A stretch of 64,000 bases of DNA, from assembly GCF_030272615.1 (NCBI RefSeq), contig NC_081409.1:243161924-243225923 (forward strand), read 5' to 3'. Source of the DNA: Cryptomeria japonica (Eukaryota; Streptophyta; Pinopsida; Cupressales; Cupressaceae). The notes beneath the pieces are model-generated. The model was given only the letters and a program-made list of their open reading frames with translations. It was not told the origin of the DNA and did not search any database. Both the position numbers and the translations under genes were made by a program. Shown one piece after another: positions 43,358 through 54,616 of the stretch (position 1 is the stretch's first letter; each line of letters opens with the position of its first letter).

Positions 43358-46300
43358 GAATAGGGCCTTGTTATTTTATAAACGAGCCCTCGTTATGGTT
43401 TGGGCACTCAATGCGAAAAAAATAACAGGGCTTGATTATTAACAGGTCCTAGACGATAATGGTGCCCTGTTTAGAAACATAATAGGTCCCCATTATTTTC
43501 TAAATGGGCCCCCTAATTTTGCTAATTGCATCCCACCTTCTGCCAACAATTTTTCGGCCTCCTGGGTATGCTATTTCTTGTATTTTGACATTTAAGAGTT
43601 TTTGTGTTTGTTATTTTGATTTATTTTGTTATTTATGGTTTGTGTTTGTAACTTAGGGTAATTAAAAAAAAAAAAAATTGTCTTTCTACTGCTTTTCACA
43701 TTAAAAAAATCTACCAATTTTATTGTGTTGTAATTACATCAATACATTAACTTCAACTCTTTAGATTGACAACATCTTAACAATGTGATAAGTGCTCAAA
43801 CTATAGAATATAATACCTTCATCTAAAGCATCCAATTTAGAGAAAACTTTGTAGTTTCCCATAACTATAGACACCCAAAACTACAATTTGTGACAAAATC
43901 CTACATCCCTCTGTGCAACAATGACAACACTAAAGATGGAAATTCAAGTTCACAGGGGCATATTTAACCTTATTACTCTAGTGAGAAGGTATCCCCAAGT
44001 CTAGTACTCCATTATGGAGTTACCAACTAATGTGGATATTGCATGTTATAAAAATATCATCCACTCTTTCTAATGCACTTTCTAAGAACTACATGGAGAG
44101 ATCCTCAATAACTCTTATGGTGAGGATAATCGTAAGCTCCCTTATTAATGCCACTACAACAATATTAGGTTACACAAAGTATGGTAATGAATACTCTCTC
44201 AACCACCTATGCAGACATCCAAGTACTCACTTCCATGATGTTGGAAATAAAAACATTAACTTAGTTTGTGAGGTTAATAGTAGTTTATTCTAGCACTCAT
44301 GACAATACACATCCTTTGACATTATCCCCACATTTACATTCATGTAGAGAATGTACACAAGCAATTTCATCATTACATCTGCATCCTCTATCTCATACTC
44401 ATGAGTGATATTGATGAAAAATCTCAAGTTCTCTTCTCTCTTTATTTCATTATTTCTTTATAATTCAAAAGAATTTCCTCTGATTTTAAATTTGAGATTA
44501 GGTTAGGGTAATTTAAGATATACAGAAAATATAGTTCCTATAGAGTTTTGTTCCTAGAGATTGCCTAAATGGTGCAGACTTTTGAGTGTACCCATGAACA
44601 TGATGGTAGTTATTTAATACATTACCTCCTTGTTAGTTTTTTAAAAATTGACTTTGAAGAATATCTATATGTTGTTGATTAATATTTTCTTGTTGTGCAA
44701 CACAAGCATGGGCTTGGGATGTTTTATGAACTTTATGGTCAGTGAAGCCCATTTCTTCATGTAAGATCATTTCTCTTTCATCAAAACCACTTTATGTTTG
44801 CTTATTATTGTCATGGAATGTTTGAATGAATTAAGATCGATGACAACTTATAGGTGAAAATGTCTTTTTGTCAATCTAATGTGCATTCATACCCTAATTA
44901 GGCATGCCATATATTCTTACATATACATTTCCTATCTAACCCCTGCTTGTTCTACTAATCACTACATTTTTTTTTATCTCATACCATAATCATCCATGTT
45001 GATTCTTCTACTTCATACCAATTCATTATTAGAATCATCATATTTATTTTGATATTGGTCCCCTAAATCAACAAAGAAATTGCCTCTACCCAAGGTGATC
45101 ATCCTTTCTTTTTCACTTTATCTAGAAGAGATACATTCATCTTTTATTTCTATTTAACCCATTTATTATTACCTCCTTATGTAGGCTAATTTTTATGCTA
45201 TATTTTTGTATGATAATATTTTCTTGATAAGATTATACAACTTGAATGATCCCTAATCTTAGTTGTTTTCATATAGGATCATATATATGATTGCAAAGTT
45301 AACATAGGTCACTTCTATACCCATGATTTTGATCCCCAAAAAATAAAATTTTAAATTCAAATCCTCGCATTGCCAACCACTTCACTAGTCATTGGAAACC
45401 AATGTAGCACATGTTTTATTGGTTTATGGGCTTGGATATTATATTTGAAGACTTGCATTCGTTTATCTAGAAATCAACTAAAATCATCTAGATTTTAATA
45501 TACAAAATAATTTAGTGCATAAATCAAAACATTATTGGATCACATCAGCCTAAGTCTAAACACACCAACAAAGTTTGGTTAGACTCTATTGTTTGGTTGT
45601 CACTAATGGTAGGTGAACCTTTAGCCCATGTTTTTTTTAAGAATAAGGCAAATATAAATAGTTAAATAGTTTTTCTCATTTCATGATTCTCAATAGGAAA
45701 TGTACATGCTTACTTACATACAATAACACTACGAAGTAGTAGGGTGATATTTTCTATTTTCTAGGTGTAAGAGGATTATGCAAAATTATTGTACACAATT
45801 GGTTCTTTGTGGTTCATCAATACTAGCATGAAATTGATATTGTTAATTTTCAACTCCCAATTCTTAGACACCAACACATTTACTTTCATCATTCATTCCC
45901 TCTTCAATTACTATTGGGTTCCTTTGTGTTCTCATCCCAAGAAATATCCAAGGAGGCAAAGCAAGGTCATCTAAATACTTTAGTTATTTTCTTGATATGT
46001 TGCACATCGTTTTTAGTCAAGATGGTCATAATGAAGTCACTAGCCACTTCGAGATGACACTTATGATGGATACCTCACAAAATTGAAACACATTCCCCAC
46101 ATCAACACAATAATGCATCAATAAATTTAATTTATTTTCCATTTCAATTATTCTTTCGTAATGAGAGAGGAAGCCACATTATTGAATTGTCAAGCCTCAC
46201 TCATTTCTTTACTACTTGAGTTGCTTCCATTTGTAACTAGGTATACTTTTCATATCCTTTGTTTGTCTATGCGTGTTTTCTTTTCCTTCATCTTTTCACA

Positions 46301-46704
46301 TTCCTCATTACTTCATGTGTATAATTATTGTTAATAACCAAAATTAAAGAAACTAGATTGGCTTGAGAATGAGTATCAAAAAGAGAGTCTATATTCTCCT
46401 ATATTCTCTATCCTTATAAATTGACTTTTTAATTCAACTTCAAAACTTACTAGATATTTTACTTGAGTAATTGGTTCTGCATGTGTTTATTCGTCATGTA
46501 TTTGTACAAGTAATTTGCATTTTAAATCCTTATAATTAAATGTAGTAGTAAATTTATATAGTCAATTTTGATCAAATGTGTAGTATTAAATTGTGCATGT
46601 TTCTACTTAAAGATACATTTTTTGTAATATGTAAATATATTCTTGAACTTGTAATTTTGTATATAATTTATGTATATTTATATATATGTAGGTGCTATCT
46701 TTAT

Positions 46705-46855
46705 CATGAATGACTTTGATGTAGAGGATCTATTAGATCAAAACCCTCCACCTCCACCCCCTCCATATCAAAACCCCCCTCCTGCACCCCTTCCACCTCA
46801 AAACCTCCCACCTCCACCCCCCAGATCAGATGAGGTGAGAGAAAAAAATAAATGA
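46705..46855 (+). pseudogene. Short proline-rich coding-like segment
   Basis: ATG at 46708 reads MNDFDVEDLLDQN, followed by a PPPPPP..PP run produced by a degenerate CCACCTCCACC minisatellite (46745-46825), ending at 46855. It resembles the start of an unidentified element protein; no domain. Confidence 0.25.
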
Positions 46856-47119
46856 AAACATCAACATCATACAACGAAATATCAATGCAATATGAAATGA
46901 GCTTGTCATCCCGCCCATCTTGTACAGTTTGCAACTTCAATACAAGTTATTGTAGATAATGTTTGATACATTGATATAGAATCAGATCAATTCCACCAAT
47001 GGAGAGAGTGGATGCATTAGTTTTATGCTAATGAATACACTTACAAGCAAATCAATGATCTAAAAATGAGCAAAGCACATATAGCCCCATATTTCATTAA
47101 CCCTCAAACCAATCTACCC

Positions 47120-47462
47120 ATTCTTGACACCAAAAAAAGACATACCAAGATTTGCATCAACGTGAATATTCTCCATTCTAGTGAAAGTTTCATTTGAAGA
47201 CACACCCGTATTTGGTTCTATAACCACGTTGTCTTCCATATTGACATTTTTGACATTTGCATCATCTACATCAATCCATCATAGTCTCCTGAATGTTTTT
47301 ATCTTCAACAATCACTGAACTAGATGCTTCAGTATTCTTCACTTGTTGTATATTTGATCTTTTATCTCTTTGTTGTTTTGCCTCCTTCTCTCTATCGACT
47401 TAAATTTCCTTTGTTGTCATGACCTTCCTTTGTCTCTTTTGACACCGCTTTGATCCCATCTT
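47120..47462 (-). pseudogene. Minus-strand coding remnant with basic N-terminus
   Basis: From ATG about 47462 it reads MGSKRCQKRQRKVMTTKEI (basic, like a nuclear localisation signal), stop, then EKEAKQQRDKRSNIQQVKN, an acidic/Ser segment and, after a shift near 47275, DDANVKNVNMEDNVVIEPN. Codon-like composition is clear against the AT-rich background. It starts ~290 bp from the GC-rich end motif, where a transposase could begin. Family not recognised. Confidence 0.3.
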
Positions 47463-47880
47463 TTAAAAACCCTCTTAATTCAAAAAATGATAGGTCTCTT
47501 TGAAGCTCTGATGTAAATTATTTATTTGCAATTGACATCTTTTTAAATTCTTCTTCAAAACAAGAAATATATAAATGAACTTCAAAATTCTCAATATTGT
47601 TGACTTATTTTCAAATCAGATCGAACAAAAGATGAAAAATAAGTTGGTAATAAGCCAAAAAGTGCAATTATTCTCTGTCAGTACGGATCCCAATAAGATG
47701 CTCTCTAATCATTGTATTCTCTCTTTTTTTTACAGTAACGATTGCTTTTGTAATGGGGACCTGTTTTTTATATATTAGGTCCTCATTCTAAGAACGAGGG
47801 CCCATTGTGTAAATTAACAGTCAAAAAACATAACAGGGCATGGGGCCCCATTTCTTAAAATTAGTAAACATGGCCTGCCA

Positions 47881-49458
47881 TGTGCATTAGGTTTTGGGTT
47901 GGGAAAGGCATGGAATGCCCAACTCTTAGCCTTGGACCTGCAAGTACAAGGTTGTATCAATGACATGGTGAAATACTGACTTTTGACATATGTTTGATGC
48001 CCATTATCACTAAAGTTTTCAATGAAATTACAACCCATTTCAGATTACATCATGTGGATTCTGAATATGTAATATTTTTAAAGATTTTTTTTTCTATTTT
48101 TCAATTAATTTGTATTGAATTTGGTTCATAAACTTGAAATATCAATTTATTCTATTTATTTAATATCTTTTTTGTTTTTACATTTCTTGGAAAATAAATT
48201 CTATGATATGAATCTACACATAATTATTTTCAATTTAAAAAAAATTCAAAAAATGATAAGTTTAGGTCAAATTATGGTGGCCATACATGACGAGTTTTTA
48301 AAACGACAATTAGGGCCAATTATAAAATTCAAAAATTCAAAAAAAATTACAAAAGAAATATTCTCATCATTCTTCAATGTGTTACAAATAATTTCCCAAG
48401 AGGCTTTGAAAAAAAACTTTTATTTGTGTAAAAAAGTGGTGGTCATACACGTGCATGGTATGGTTCCGAAACAAACATTTTTGAACAATGGTTTTTAGAA
48501 ATCCCTTTTGAAAGTCAATTGATATTATCTGGGTATTAAAATAAATTACATATTTGAAAACTAGTCTCCGAGTCCTACATTTTGCATTACTGACTTTTTT
48601 CAACATTCAATCTCTAAGTGCTTCAAATTTTTAGGTCTAATGTGGCAAAATCTAAAAATTAGGGAAAACACTTCCACTTTTTGACCAAAAAATGGACTCA
48701 ACTTCTTGCAGTGACCCATTCCTTCCCTTTAGAGTTTTTTTTTAATTACAAGGACCAATCTTCAAACACAAGGTATGAAACTCCTTTTTCTATCAACAAA
48801 CATAATTTTTTGGGAATTACTTGATGACCCATCTTCAATATAAAATAATGGAATTGCTTGATGACCCATCTTCAATATGAAGCATTTCAAACAAAGACAA
48901 TATACTTAATGGAAAGAAAGCACATTTTTCATGATTATTAATCTTTGTAGATATAACTATTCTTTATTAGTTCCTGCCAAGGCAGGATACGATTCAATCC
49001 AATTCTTTAATTAGTTTAGCTGATTAGCACAAATAATTATAATTTTTGAACAAGAAACCTATAATATAAGTTTAATTTTTATTTTAAATAATTTATTTCT
49101 GCCATTTTTCTTTCTTCATATTAGTTAGAGTAAGTGGAATATTCAATTTTTCAAAAAAAAACAAAACCAAAATTCTACTATATTAATTATATGAATGACA
49201 TTTGCTATTATTACATGGGACAGGTGGCTCCTTTTATATTTATAAAGCATAGTTTAATTACTACGAGCATCATTTGTAATGTTGTCTCTGTGTGTGGGGA
49301 TAAATTCTCCATCATTGGTATGCTATTATTTTTTCTTGGTTTCCCATGGGTGCCACTCTCTCTTTATCCACATTGACTATTAATGAGATTACACTGTCTC
49401 AAACTCAATGGGCCCCTAAAAAATGAACATGCATATTCCACTAAAAGCTTTTTTAAAT
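47881..49458. other. AT-rich spacer; one 38-bp tandem pair
   Basis: GGAATT.CTTGATGACCCATC and following bases occur twice at 48815-48885. A 127-codon frame (48115-48498) has no domain and looks like chance. Confidence 0.45.
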
Positions 49459-49708
49459 CCATTTCTAAAAAATAGAAAGAATGTCACCAAAAAGTTTACA
49501 CACTTGGAAGAACCCAAATGCACCTATGTATTAAATATCTACACAATTAATTGTAATGCAAAATATTAGTTTTTTTTGAAGTGAATCCATTTCTAAAAGA
49601 TAGAAAGAATATCCCAAAAAGTTTACACGCTTAAAAGAACTCAAATGCACCTACCTATTAAATATCTACATAATTAATTGTAATGCAAACTATTAGTTTT
49701 TGGAAGTG
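49459..49708. repeat. Tandem duplication, ~125-bp unit
   Basis: 49459-49584 and 49585-49708 align throughout (CCATTTCTAAAA.ATAGAAAG, AAAAGTTTACAC, CAAATGCACCTA, AATTAATTGTAATGCAAA), around 10% different. Confidence 0.9.
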
Positions 49709-49771
49709 AGATGCGAGCCTTCTTCTATCATAAACTCTAATTTTGTCAATACTATATATAATAATTACAAG

Positions 49772-49773
<2 letters not shown>

Positions 49774-49863
<90 letters not shown>
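49774..49863. repeat. (AT)n microsatellite, ~45 units
   Basis: Nearly pure TA dinucleotide run. Confidence 0.97.
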
Positions 49864-49867
<4 letters not shown>

Positions 49868-50002
49868 AAAGGTATAGGTTATGTGAGATTGTGTCATAAA
49901 ATATAAAAAAGATGGAATTTATTGTTTAATTTAGATTTTAGATGTTTCATGACAATAATTTATAAATAATTATATTTATATTTAAATTTATCATTTTTTT
50001 GA

Positions 50003-50017
50003 TGTTATGATGTTATT
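50003..50017. repeat. Left target-site duplication of LINE-C
   Basis: TGTTATGATGTTATT, identical to 51849-51863. Confidence 0.92.
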
Positions 50018-50350
50018 TTTTTTTATCGGTAAATATTTTTCATTCTATTAATGCGGAAATTTAGATATACAAAATTGCAGTCTTCTACTATGCATAAATG
50101 TAGTACATATCAACCCCATACCACCCACAGTCAAAATTTATGAACTACCCAACCCTACAACTTATAACATCTAAAAGAAAAAACCAGATCTTTGTTGGTT
50201 CTCCAAACCCAAATGTTCCAGAAATAATTAAAATTTTGGAGCAAAAACTAACAGATGAAAACATGCAAGAGCAAATGAAAAACACTGGCCAATAGGCCAC
50301 TCACTCACTATCACCCTGGGTCGCCTCCTCCCTTCCCTCCTCAGTAGTCG

Positions 50351-50990
50351 GTGCTTTTCCCTTTGCCACTTCACCTTTCATCCTTGGGATGCAGTCCAGA
50401 CATCCAAAGTCAGGGTCGCCCTCCAAACTCGCCAGTAGCTAAATGGCCCGTCCTTCTTCAAACCTGTCTCTCAGGTCCCTGCCAACTTCCATCCTTGCCA
50501 CCACATGTAGAGCATTTAAAACTTCATCTGCTCTAGTTAATTTCACGTAGAGATTCATCGCTTCCCATTCCACTCGAGCACGTTCTCGGTATTGGTCTTT
50601 GATTTCATCCTCCAGTCCACGAACAAAGGGAAGCAGCTCCTCCTGGTCATCCCCTTCCTTAATGCGGATGCCAACTCGAGGTACCACCCATTCCAAGATT
50701 GAATCAATGTTTATCAAAAATTCCCCATCGATCAGTTTGATTAGTGTGAGTTTTACCTTTTCCACCTCCAGTTCGAACTCACAGGCCCACGCCAAAAGCA
50801 AAGAGTACACCTCCATGTTAGTCTGATATTGGTGACAGATGTAAACCACCTCCTCAACAAGCATGAGATGAGTCGCTGCCCACAACTTCTCCGCTTTAAA
50901 TTGGAAGAGTCCCTGCATTCGCTTTTCTGATACCTTGCCCAAAAAAGGCACCAGCTTCTTGTCCGTGCACATAGTGAAATTAGCTTCCAT
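50351..50990 (-). pseudogene. LINE-C ORF3b, unknown protein
   Basis: ATG at 50990 (MEANFTMCTDKKLVPFLGKV) open to a stop at 50439-50441, with coding-like, acidic text continuing in frame past it to about 50300. Recognisable against LINE-B ORF3b: FLG..S.KRM (LINE-B FLGEITDKRM), a VVYICHQYQTNMEVYSLLLA block (LINE-B VVAYHRYRANVDISTFFLA), a K.KLTLIKLIDGEFLINIDSI block (LINE-B EKLLTQMVFKHHLLGEIDLA), and later IPLP-like acidic text. Probably helical and soluble. No known domain. It starts 2 bases after the TGA that ends ORF3a. Confidence 0.6.
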
Positions 50991-50992
50991 GG

Positions 50993-51295
50993 TCACCTGC
51001 AATTTTGAAACAAGAATTCCTGCAATGCAATGTCATACAATGCTACAAAGATACAATTAATTCTACTACAAACAAACCCTGGCACACAACTCAAAGGGTA
51101 ATAAATTCTTCCTCCATCATATAGGATGGGTAATGAGTGCCAAATATAAGGCATTAATTCCATGAGATCATACATAGGATTTATTGCCATCCTCCACCCG
51201 CTCTGATCGTGCGACCTGCCATAGATGACTACCTTCTTCAAAGAGCAGGTGCCAACTTGGCATATATACTTACCAAAATTTGCTCTCATTTTCAT
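50993..51295 (-). pseudogene. LINE-C ORF3a, unknown protein
   Basis: ATG at 51295, 100 codons, ending in TGA at 50993-50995 followed at once by the ORF3b ATG. It shares a layout with LINE-B ORF3a: V.I.GRS.D..GW....PMYDLMELMP against V.L.SFGSEDVWTL....VYSIGMNYLP, then a [FY]D.G motif and a GF/SFF motif. Similarity is visible but weak. No known domain. Confidence 0.5.
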
Positions 51296-51329
51296 GTTGA
51301 AGATTGCACATTTCTAAAAGGCTGCAATT

Positions 51330-51830
51330 AGTACCATTTCCACATGCGACCATCACCTTTCCACCATTTGGCCGCACAACTATCCAATTCACTTCCAATG
51401 TTAGATAGCAAATCTACCACTACATTTGCTCCCCTCCTTATATGCGAGACATGAAACTCCACAAATGTGTTGAGCTTCTCTTGGATCATAGCCACCCATC
51501 AGTTTAGCTTGCAGCATGGCATTTTGCCTTTAGCTATTGCATTAATAACTATCTGAGAGTCCCCTTCTAAGTGCGGTCATTGAACTTTCATATTTAAGGC
51601 TAGTCTATTGCTAGAAAAGTCGTCTGGACCTCTGCTTTATTATTGGTGCCATCCTGCAATCATTGAGATCCTTTGAATAGGATAAATCCATTGTCATCCC
51701 TCGCCACCACTCCAACACCTGAGGTTCTCGGATTTCCTTTTGATGCACCATCAAAATTAATCTTTATCCATTGTTTTCTAGGTGGTTCCCATTTAACCTT
51801 CTCCAAAGAAAGAATTGGGTCAACCCCCGA
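51330..51830 (-). pseudogene. LINE-C RNase H domain
   Basis: WIKINFDGASKGNPRTSGVG (first Asp), 'GTNNKAEVQT' (Glu), HLEGDSQIVINAI (Asp) and 'GANVVVDLLSN' (last Asp) are all visible, with stops and one shift between them. It is the C-terminal domain of ORF2 and sits immediately upstream of ORF3a. Confidence 0.85.
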
Positions 51831-51848
51831 AGACCCATTAATGGTTTA

Positions 51849-51863
51849 TGTTATGATGTTATT
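51849..51863. repeat. Right target-site duplication of LINE-C
   Basis: TGTTATGATGTTATT, partner of 50003-50017. Confidence 0.92.
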
Positions 51864-52803
51864 TAAATAGTTATGACATATTAATATTATTATTATTTTT
51901 TAAATATAAATAATTTTTACTTCTTATAACTTGTAAATTTGAATACAATATTATCAATGCATCATCTATTTCTTTTTAATTTCAATCCAAGATGTATGAA
52001 TATTATAACATCTATGTTAACTATTTTTAAATCAATATACTCAAACCTCGTGTTACATTGTTTCCTTTATTTCTAATGTTAATGTAGATATATAGGACAT
52101 AAACTTGTCCCTTATCTATTGTACTTTATATATGTGGCATATTCAATGTCTTACCTTTTATTATTATACAATCATTCAATCCTTATCTAATTCAGTTCAA
52201 AATCCATAATCCATCATTATGTTGATTTGAGTGTATATATTTACACATGTATACACATATACATATATATAGATATACACCTTGATACATATATGTATAT
52301 ATCTAGATATACATTTGAATACACAAATATACACATGTAAATATTTATAAACACACACATATGTACACATATATAACTTTAAATAAATGAATATAAATAC
52401 ACATATAGGGTTATTCAATGGTATGTATGATAACATGTGCACAATAGATGAAACGTAACTTGAAGTTGTTGCACAATAGGGTTACACATGCATTTAATGA
52501 AATTTATTTTTACAACGCTAAATTTCGAAAGTAAATAAAGATTTGGAATCACACGTCATTGATACTCATGGGTTTAACTTTATATTAAATTGTAATTTTC
52601 TATTCTTACCTTCCAAAAAGTTTCATTTTTTTTTTGGAAACCAACTAAGAGTCAATTCACATTACAATTGAAATATAGAGTTACTTATTATTGTAAATTG
52701 TAAAGTATAATTATAAAATATTAATTAATTCATAGAGTAAATCATATATATACATGTACGGTATCATAATGTGCAAAGTATAATTCTAAAGTATTAACTA
52801 ATT
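51864..52803. other. AT-rich spacer
   Basis: Contains short TATACACA runs at 52220-52370 and an old ~75-bp duplication (52701-52740 and 52776-52813). No gene seen. Confidence 0.5.
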
Positions 52804-52813
52804 CATAGAATAA
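52804..52813. repeat. Left target-site duplication of LINE-B
   Basis: CATAGAATAA, identical to 60755-60764. Confidence 0.8.
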
Positions 52814-52826
52814 TTTTTTTTTTTTT

Positions 52827-53199
52827 AAATACGTAAATAGCTGTAGAGGGGCAACATCCTTGTATTAATCAAAATAAGAGAATACAAGGCCTGATTCAGT
52901 GAGAGCGGTAGGGGGAAAGAACCAGGAAGAAAACCCCCTACCCTAGCTCTATTCCTTATACAAAAAAAAACCAGCAATGGAGGCTGGATAAGTACAAAAC
53001 ATCAGTCGACAACCTCTGGAAGTAGATAACAGAGGCCTTTAAACAACAAAAAGAAGACAATAACCAGAACAGAGAAACTGAGGAGAGAGAGAGGTGACAA
53101 CCAGAATCAATGGGAGTCTTCAGAGTCATGATCCACAGGAGCACGAGCCGCATCCAAGATTATAGGGCATTCAGTGCCACAATTCGAGTGAGTTGTCGA
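52827..53199 (-). other. LINE-B 3' untranslated region
   Basis: Between the ORF3b stop and poly(A). On the minus strand it is T/C-rich (CTCTCTCTCC..), without coding. Confidence 0.55.
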
Positions 53200-53847
53200 T
53201 TATGCCTTCTCCCTAGGGAGTCGGTAGTCGTTTGGGAACCACTCCTCACCAAGCCCAAACCCCCAGTCATTACCATCAACCAAATCACCATTCTCCAGAA
53301 TACCAAATCCTACTGCACCCACTAACTCTTCATCTCGAATAAATTTTTCCCTCCTTTCCGACATGAAGCCATTTTGAATGCCTATCGCCTTAAGCAGAAA
53401 TTCAATATTCTTGGTAATGGCAGGCTAGGTTTCTTGAAGATCATCAAAGTCCAGAGAATTCACAATCACAAACTTCCTCACCTCTTCCCCATTGCCCAAG
53501 GGCATATAGTAATTTTCGGGAAGCGGTATTCTTAGGTTGGCATCAATATTGTCCAACGCAAGATCAATTTCCCCCAGTAGGTGATGTTTAAATACCATTT
53601 GAGTTAAAAGCTTTTCTCTCTGCTTGCTAGTCCCCATGTATATCACCATTGCAAGGAAAAAGGTCGAGATGTCGACATTGGCTCTGTACCTATGATAAGC
53701 CACAACGAATTCCTTCCCTAGTATCCTTTTAAGGCTATGAAGAATAAGAGGGTGTCGAGAGTAGAGGACCTCCTACATACGTTTGTCAGTGATTTCGCCC
53801 AGGAAGGCCATCTGTCGACAAGTAGTTTCAAGGAGAATTGGGCTCTC
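53200..53847 (-). pseudogene. LINE-B ORF3b, unknown protein
   Basis: ATG at 53847 (MESPILLETTCRQMAFLGEI) lies 6 bases after the TGA ending ORF3a. The frame runs to TAA at 53200-53202, about 215 codons, with stops near 53770 and at 53425-53427. Charged, helical-looking text follows (YHRYRANVDISTFFLAMV, 'EIDLALDNIDANLRIPLPEN') and the C-terminus is Gly/Asp/Trp-rich (GDLVDGNDWGFGLGEEW). It pairs with LINE-C ORF3b. No known domain, signal peptide or zinc motif. A role in retrotransposition is possible but unshown. Confidence 0.6.
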
Positions 53848-53854
53848 CATAGCA

Positions 53855-54090
53855 AGTCACCGAGTGAAGAATGCAAATGTTTGATGGAAAAATGAGGGCA
53901 TTCCATTGTTAAATAGAAAGTCATCAAACCAGGGGATACGGGCACCAGGCAAGTAGTTCATGCCAATTGAATACACACATGCGTGAAATGACAGTGTCCA
54001 AACATCTTCTGAGCCAAAGCTCGTCAACTTAATGTCAACCGACTTTATCCATCTAGTAATTATAACCAAATCCTGAAAGGATCTAGTCAT
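53855..54090 (-). pseudogene. LINE-B ORF3a, unknown protein
   Basis: ATG at 54090 (MTRSFQDLVIITRW), 77 codons, ending TGA at 53857-53859 with the ORF3b ATG six bases on. Motifs FGSEDVWTL, YSIGMNYLPG, FDDFLFNNGMPSFF. Counterpart of LINE-C ORF3a. If the TGA were a mutation, ORF3a and ORF3b would be one ~297-codon ORF here, since both lie in the same frame. Confidence 0.5.
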
Positions 54091-54616
54091 AACTAGCTAT
54101 TAATTAAAGTACACTTATGTCCAATTGCCACGAGGCCCAAACCGACACAAACCAATAATGACAGTAGTGTGCCACATCTCGGTGACAAGAAGAAACCTTA
54201 ACAGGTGAACAAATCAATTGGTCGATCAATCCACTGGGAGCCATGACCATTAGGTTAAGTAAAAATAAAGCGACAACCGGGGAGGCAATGCACCAGTTTG
54301 TGCCACAATCGGTGGTTCAAATGGAGAAAATCTCAACCAGAAGGAGAAAGGAGAACACAACCAACAAGAAACTCAACCGGAGAGCACCACCATCAATGAG
54401 ATAGTCAAGATTCCATATCAACTGGTGGAGGCAATACTACCAGTTAGCATCGTCACCGAGCAACCAATCAAAGAAACATTAGCTGGAAGGAGAAGACAAT
54501 CGGTAGAGACCACTACCGACAAACTCAACCAAAAAGCACCATTATTGGCAAGATAATAAGCCCATATCAACCGATGAAAGTTCAATTGGGTTAACAAACT
54601 AGTCAGAAAGAACCAA
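54091..54616 (-). repeat. LINE-B spacer with ~145-bp tandem pair
   Basis: Between ORF2 and ORF3a. 54336-54480 and 54481-54625 share GGAGAA.., AACTCAACC, AGCACCA..AT, TCCATATCAAC.G and ACCAATCAAAGA. The second copy runs 9 bp into the end of ORF2, so the repeat probably arose from the ORF2 3' end. ACCGG/CCGGT-like words are common. No coding. Confidence 0.65.

Larger units (their letters stand above)
43358..47880. other. Possible DNA-transposon remnant or spacer, ~4.5 kb
   Basis: The two ends share unusual GC-rich motifs on opposite strands: GAGCCCTCGTTA (43384) against GGGCCCTCGTTC read on minus (47790-47801), and GGTCCCCATTAT (43485) against GGTCCCCATTAC on minus (47751-47762). ATAACAGGGC also recurs in direct orientation (43422, 47830), so the ends are not a clean inverted repeat. 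Inside, a minus-strand coding remnant lies at 47.12-47.46 kb and a proline-rich patch at 46.7 kb. No transposase catalytic motif was found. The rest is AT-rich with nothing recognised. Confidence 0.25.
50018..51848 (-). mobile_element. LINE-C: 5'-truncated L1 LINE with poly(A) and perfect target duplication
   Basis: On the minus strand it starts inside ORF2 just before RNase H (51848), continues through RNase H, ORF3a and ORF3b and ends in a poly(A) tail seen as a T run at 50018-50024. Identical 15-bp TGTTATGATGTTATT copies flank it. 5' truncation with poly(A) and a long target duplication is the standard result of target-primed reverse transcription. Confidence 0.92.

Noticed and set aside
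48115-48498. 127-codon plus-strand frame as a gene
   Set aside because: Phe/Ile/Lys/Asn-rich composition expected of chance frames in AT-rich DNA; no domain.
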